Part shown: piece by piece, positions 8,503 to 10,332 of the stretch
Layout: each line of letters starts with the position of its first letter
Position numbering within the stretch: the first letter of the stretch is position 1
Assembly (NCBI GenBank): GCA_016934645.1
Contig: JAFGSL010000352.1
Coordinates: forward strand, 1 to 10,332
Length of the DNA: 10,332 bases
Source: Anaerolineae bacterium
Lineage (GTDB): Bacteria; Chloroflexota; Anaerolineae; B4-G1; SLSP01
Direction of reading: 5' to 3'
The notes under the pieces: generated by a model
Seen by the model: the letters and a program-made list of their open reading frames with translations, nothing else
Told to the model about the DNA's origin: nothing
Database searches by the model: none
Position numbers and translations under genes: made by a program

Positions 8503-10332
8503 CTATATCCTCCTTTCAATGACGGTCACCGGATCGAGTTTCGAGAGCGTCCGGCTCACAGTCCCGGCGGTAGCCATTAACACGGCAACGGGGATCGGTA
8601 GGGTAAACAACCAGGGCATGAGGCTGAAGAGGTTGAAGCGCAATCCCAGAGGGGTGAAGACGCGGAACTGGAGGTATACCAGGCCCGATAGACACACCAG
8701 GGCACTGATCGCCCACGCAACTCCTGTCGTGAAGGCGGTCTCCCGCACGGTGCGCCACACCAGCCACGGACGCGCGCGCCCCAGTGCGTGCAGCAACCCG
8801 AACTCGACCTGACGTTGGGCGATCGAGATAATGTTGAGCACCGCCAGCGCCAGCGCCGCGACCGCAGAAACGACACCCTCGATCAATGCCATTGTCAGCA
8901 GGGTTGTGCGCGTGCCCTGACGCGCGGCGATGAGTGATTTGCGGTAGGTGGCCACTCCCATCTCCCCCATCTCGGAGACTTCGGCCAACTCGGTTTCGAG
9001 CCAATCGTCCATCGCCGCCTTTTGCCCGGTCTTGGGCACCACCAGGAACTGATTAAGGAACTCGGCAAAGTGAAAGGCTTCGTGGCTTTGGAGAAACTCA
9101 AGTGAGACAAAAGCCAGCCAGTTCTCGTCTTCCGGCGTTTCAGATTTGGCAAAGATGCCGGAGATAACAAAATCGGCAGGCAGCGTCATTGCGCCGGGAT
9201 AGGCCGGGTGCTCACGGTTGCCGATCACGTCGCCGACGTGCAGGTTGCGATTTTGGGCGACGACTTCCGGGATGACCAACTCGTTGGTATTGGGGCGCGG
9301 CAGGTGACCTTCTTTCAGCTCTAAATTGTTGAGCGCGACCAGGTAGGTCATGTCCTCGGCATAGACGCCGTAGACGTTGATGTTCGCCTGCTCAAAGGGA
9401 GGAATGGTGATGTGCATTATGGTCATTTCGGTGCAGGGAATCACTCGCTCGACGGTGGGATGCGTCCGCACCTGCGTGATGATACCCATATCCATAGACG
9501 AGCCAAGGCGTGTGCGCAGGACACTCATCTTCTTCAAATCGCTCAGGCGCGCGTGTCGAGCATCATCGGCCGCTGAAAAAATGAAAATCACCAGGGCGAC
9601 AGCGATAATCATCAGTGACATAGCGCTGGTGAGCATCGCGGCGCGTCCCTTGTGGCGGCGGTAAAAGGTTATCGCGGCTAGTGGTTTGGGTGAACTGGCG
9701 GTGGCTGTGGGATGAGGCTGTGTCTCCGGCCCTAACTCGCCGCGTTCGATGATCGTCACAGCATCCATCTGCGCCAGCAGGCGGCTGAAACCGGCGCGGG
9801 CAAAGCCGATCACAGCCAGCGGCACGGCCAGGACTAACAGCGCCGGGGTGACGGTGATCACCGCGAGCGCGTGCCCACGCGGAGCGAACACGACCAGTTT
9901 GAGGGCATAGAGCGCTCCCCACGACAGCAGGACGCCCATCGCCCAACCCGGCGCCGCCAACAAAGCAGTTTCGATCGTCAGATGGCGGGTGAGCCAGCGG
10001 CGACTGTATCCGGCCGCGTGCAGGACGCCGAATTCAGGGAGTCGGCGGGCAAAGGCGATGTGATTGATCGCGCCGATCACCAGGGCCACGGCAACTGCGA
10101 TAATGGCGATGACGGGGACGATGAGCACATAGGTTTTGCGATATTCGCTCGCCATCTCCGCGTTCAGCGTTTGCAGTGTCTGGATGAGGGTCTGGGGAGA
10201 CTGGATTTCGTTTCTGAGAAAAGCGTCCACTTCTGCCTCGTGCCCCAGACTTGCCGCCACCAGAAAGCCGACCGGAAAGATACTGTAGATTTCGTGATTG
10301 CGCATGTATTCGGCGGAGAGGATGCCCAGGCG
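8503..10332 (-). CDS. FtsX/MacB-like ABC permease, paralog 1 of the array (5' end cut by window edge)
   Basis: The frame is open to the window edge. The ATG at 10305 is internal, because the nine codons before it read R-L-G-I-L-S-A-E-Y and align with residues 186-194 of the next paralog, so about 185 N-terminal residues are missing and the full protein should be near 794. In the 609 visible residues, the first half keeps the end of its outside domain (1-65), three membrane segments (about 67-90, 120-147, 161-180), the FtsX signature EFGVLHAAG (100-108) and the end motif I-I-E-R-G (194-198). The second half starts at PLAAITFYRRH (217-227) and has one membrane segment (231-253), an outside domain to about 470, three more segments (475-500, 533-556, 574-592), the signature EFGLLHALG (510-518) and terminal V-I-E-R-R. 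This is the topology of the MacB/LolC/FtsX permease superfamily, duplicated. There is no nucleotide-binding domain, so it needs a separate ATPase. Its first half lacks the intramembrane acidic residue seen in other halves (Ile75 at that place). The substrate is unknown. It is probably a subunit of an adaptor-linked export or mechanotransmission complex. Confidence 0.9.
   Translation of the reverse strand, partial: RLGILSAEYMRNHEIYSIFPVGFLVAASLGHEAEVDAFLRNEIQSPQTLIQTLQTLNAEMASEYRKTYVLIVPVIAIIAVAVALVIGAINHIAFARRLPEFGVLHAAGYSRRWLTRHLTIETALLAAPGWAMGVLLSWGALYALKLVVFAPRGHALAVITVTPALLVLAVPLAVIGFARAGFSRLLAQMDAVTIIERGELGPETQPHPTATASSPKPLAAITFYRRHKGRAAMLTSAMSLMIIAVALVIFIFSAADDARHARLSDLKKMSVLRTRLGSSMDMGIITQVRTHPTVERVIPCTEMTIMHITIPPFEQANINVYGVYAEDMTYLVALNNLELKEGHLPRPNTNELVIPEVVAQNRNLHVGDVIGNREHPAYPGAMTLPADFVISGIFAKSETPEDENWLAFVSLEFLQSHEAFHFAEFLNQFLVVPKTGQKAAMDDWLETELAEVSEMGEMGVATYRKSLIAARQGTRTTLLTMALIEGVVSAVAALALAVLNIISIAQRQVEFGLLHALGRARPWLVWRTVRETAFTTGVAWAISALVCLSGLVYLQFRVFTPLGLRFNLFSLMPWLFTLPIPVAVLMATAGTVSRTLSKLDPVTVIERRI
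8509..8514 (-). promoter_or_regulatory. Ribosome binding site inside the end of the upstream permease gene
   Basis: AGGAGG on the minus strand, 9 bases before the ATG at 8499. It is formed by the two consecutive Arg codons (AGG AGG) of the E-R-R-I C-terminus of the upstream permease, whose TAG stop (8503-8505) lies between the site and the start. It fixes the start of the next gene and implies translational coupling. Confidence 0.85.

Larger units (their letters stand above)
1386..10332 (-). repeat. Tandem array of four diverged paralogous permease genes (eight half-units, seven complete)
   Basis: The four permeases align end to end and each contains two related half-units of about 380 residues, so the array carries eight copies of the unit, the first being partial in view. 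Similarity is at protein level. Only short DNA identities remain, for example a 19-base match at 2474-2492 and 7200-7218 encoding the LGIAFP membrane motif. This indicates old duplications and not recent ones. Confidence 0.85.

Noticed and set aside
8940..9000. Small direct repeat (GAGATGGG twice) in the second outside domain of the first permease
   Set aside because: Two short copies encoding E-M-G twice; too small to call a repeat element and in frame with the protein.
1591..9664. Numerous open frames of 60-170 codons on the plus strand and in other minus frames within the permease genes
   Set aside because: All overlap well-supported genes in other frames, lack family motifs and have no consistent ribosome sites; they are by-products of GC-rich coding sequence.
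8503..10305. Start of the first permease at the ATG at 10305
   Set aside because: The frame stays open upstream and the preceding residues align with the middle of the outside domain of the next paralog, so this Met is internal and the gene is cut by the window edge.
1..10332. CRISPR arrays, tRNA or rRNA genes, transposases and attachment sites
   Set aside because: Looked for and not seen; nearly all of the window is taken by the five minus-strand genes.

Overview
The window holds one run of five genes, all on the minus strand and packed head to tail with no gaps, plus about 170 bases of non-coding DNA at its left end. In transcription order (right to left) there are four large paralogous membrane proteins of the MacB/FtsX-like ABC permease type, the first cut by the right window edge. 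They are followed by a lipoprotein membrane-fusion (HlyD/MacA-like) adaptor. Stops and starts are 3 to 4 bases apart or overlap by one base, so this is almost certainly the 3' part of a single operon. No ATPase gene is visible. An ABC ATPase is expected upstream of the right edge or elsewhere in the genome.

Each permease is about 780-800 residues and is an internal duplication. It carries two copies of the unit [positively charged N-terminus with a PLS-x-x-T-(F/Y)-Y motif, one membrane segment, ~210-residue outside domain, three membrane segments, FtsX signature (E/D)-(F/L)-G-(V/L)-L-x-A-x-G, terminal LD-x-(V/I)-(A/S/T)-(I/V)-(I/V)-ER]. That gives 4+4 membrane segments and a covalent pseudo-dimer. 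The halves are joined by a linker of exactly 19 residues in all four proteins, though its sequence is almost free to vary. First halves resemble each other and second halves resemble each other, so the fusion came before the gene amplification. At every gene boundary the last two Arg codons are AGG/AGA and form the Shine-Dalgarno of the next gene. The equivalent Arg at the internal half-boundaries is always a CGN codon.

Likely joint role (inference): the permeases form one or several mechanotransmission-type ABC complexes that move or extract a substrate on the outer face of the cytoplasmic membrane, with the lipoprotein adaptor completing the pump. The substrate cannot be read from the sequence. 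Divergence is greatest in the outside domains, which suggests different substrates or hetero-assembly.

The left end (1-171) has a strong hairpin just after the last gene, without a classical U-tract, and a good sigma70-type promoter pointing left out of the window.

The organism is a bacterium with moderately high GC. The lipobox adaptor followed by a Pro/Thr-rich tether, the absence of an outer-membrane partner in view and the tandem FtsX permeases fit a Chloroflexota (Anaerolineae-like) genome, but that is a guess from style and not demonstrated.
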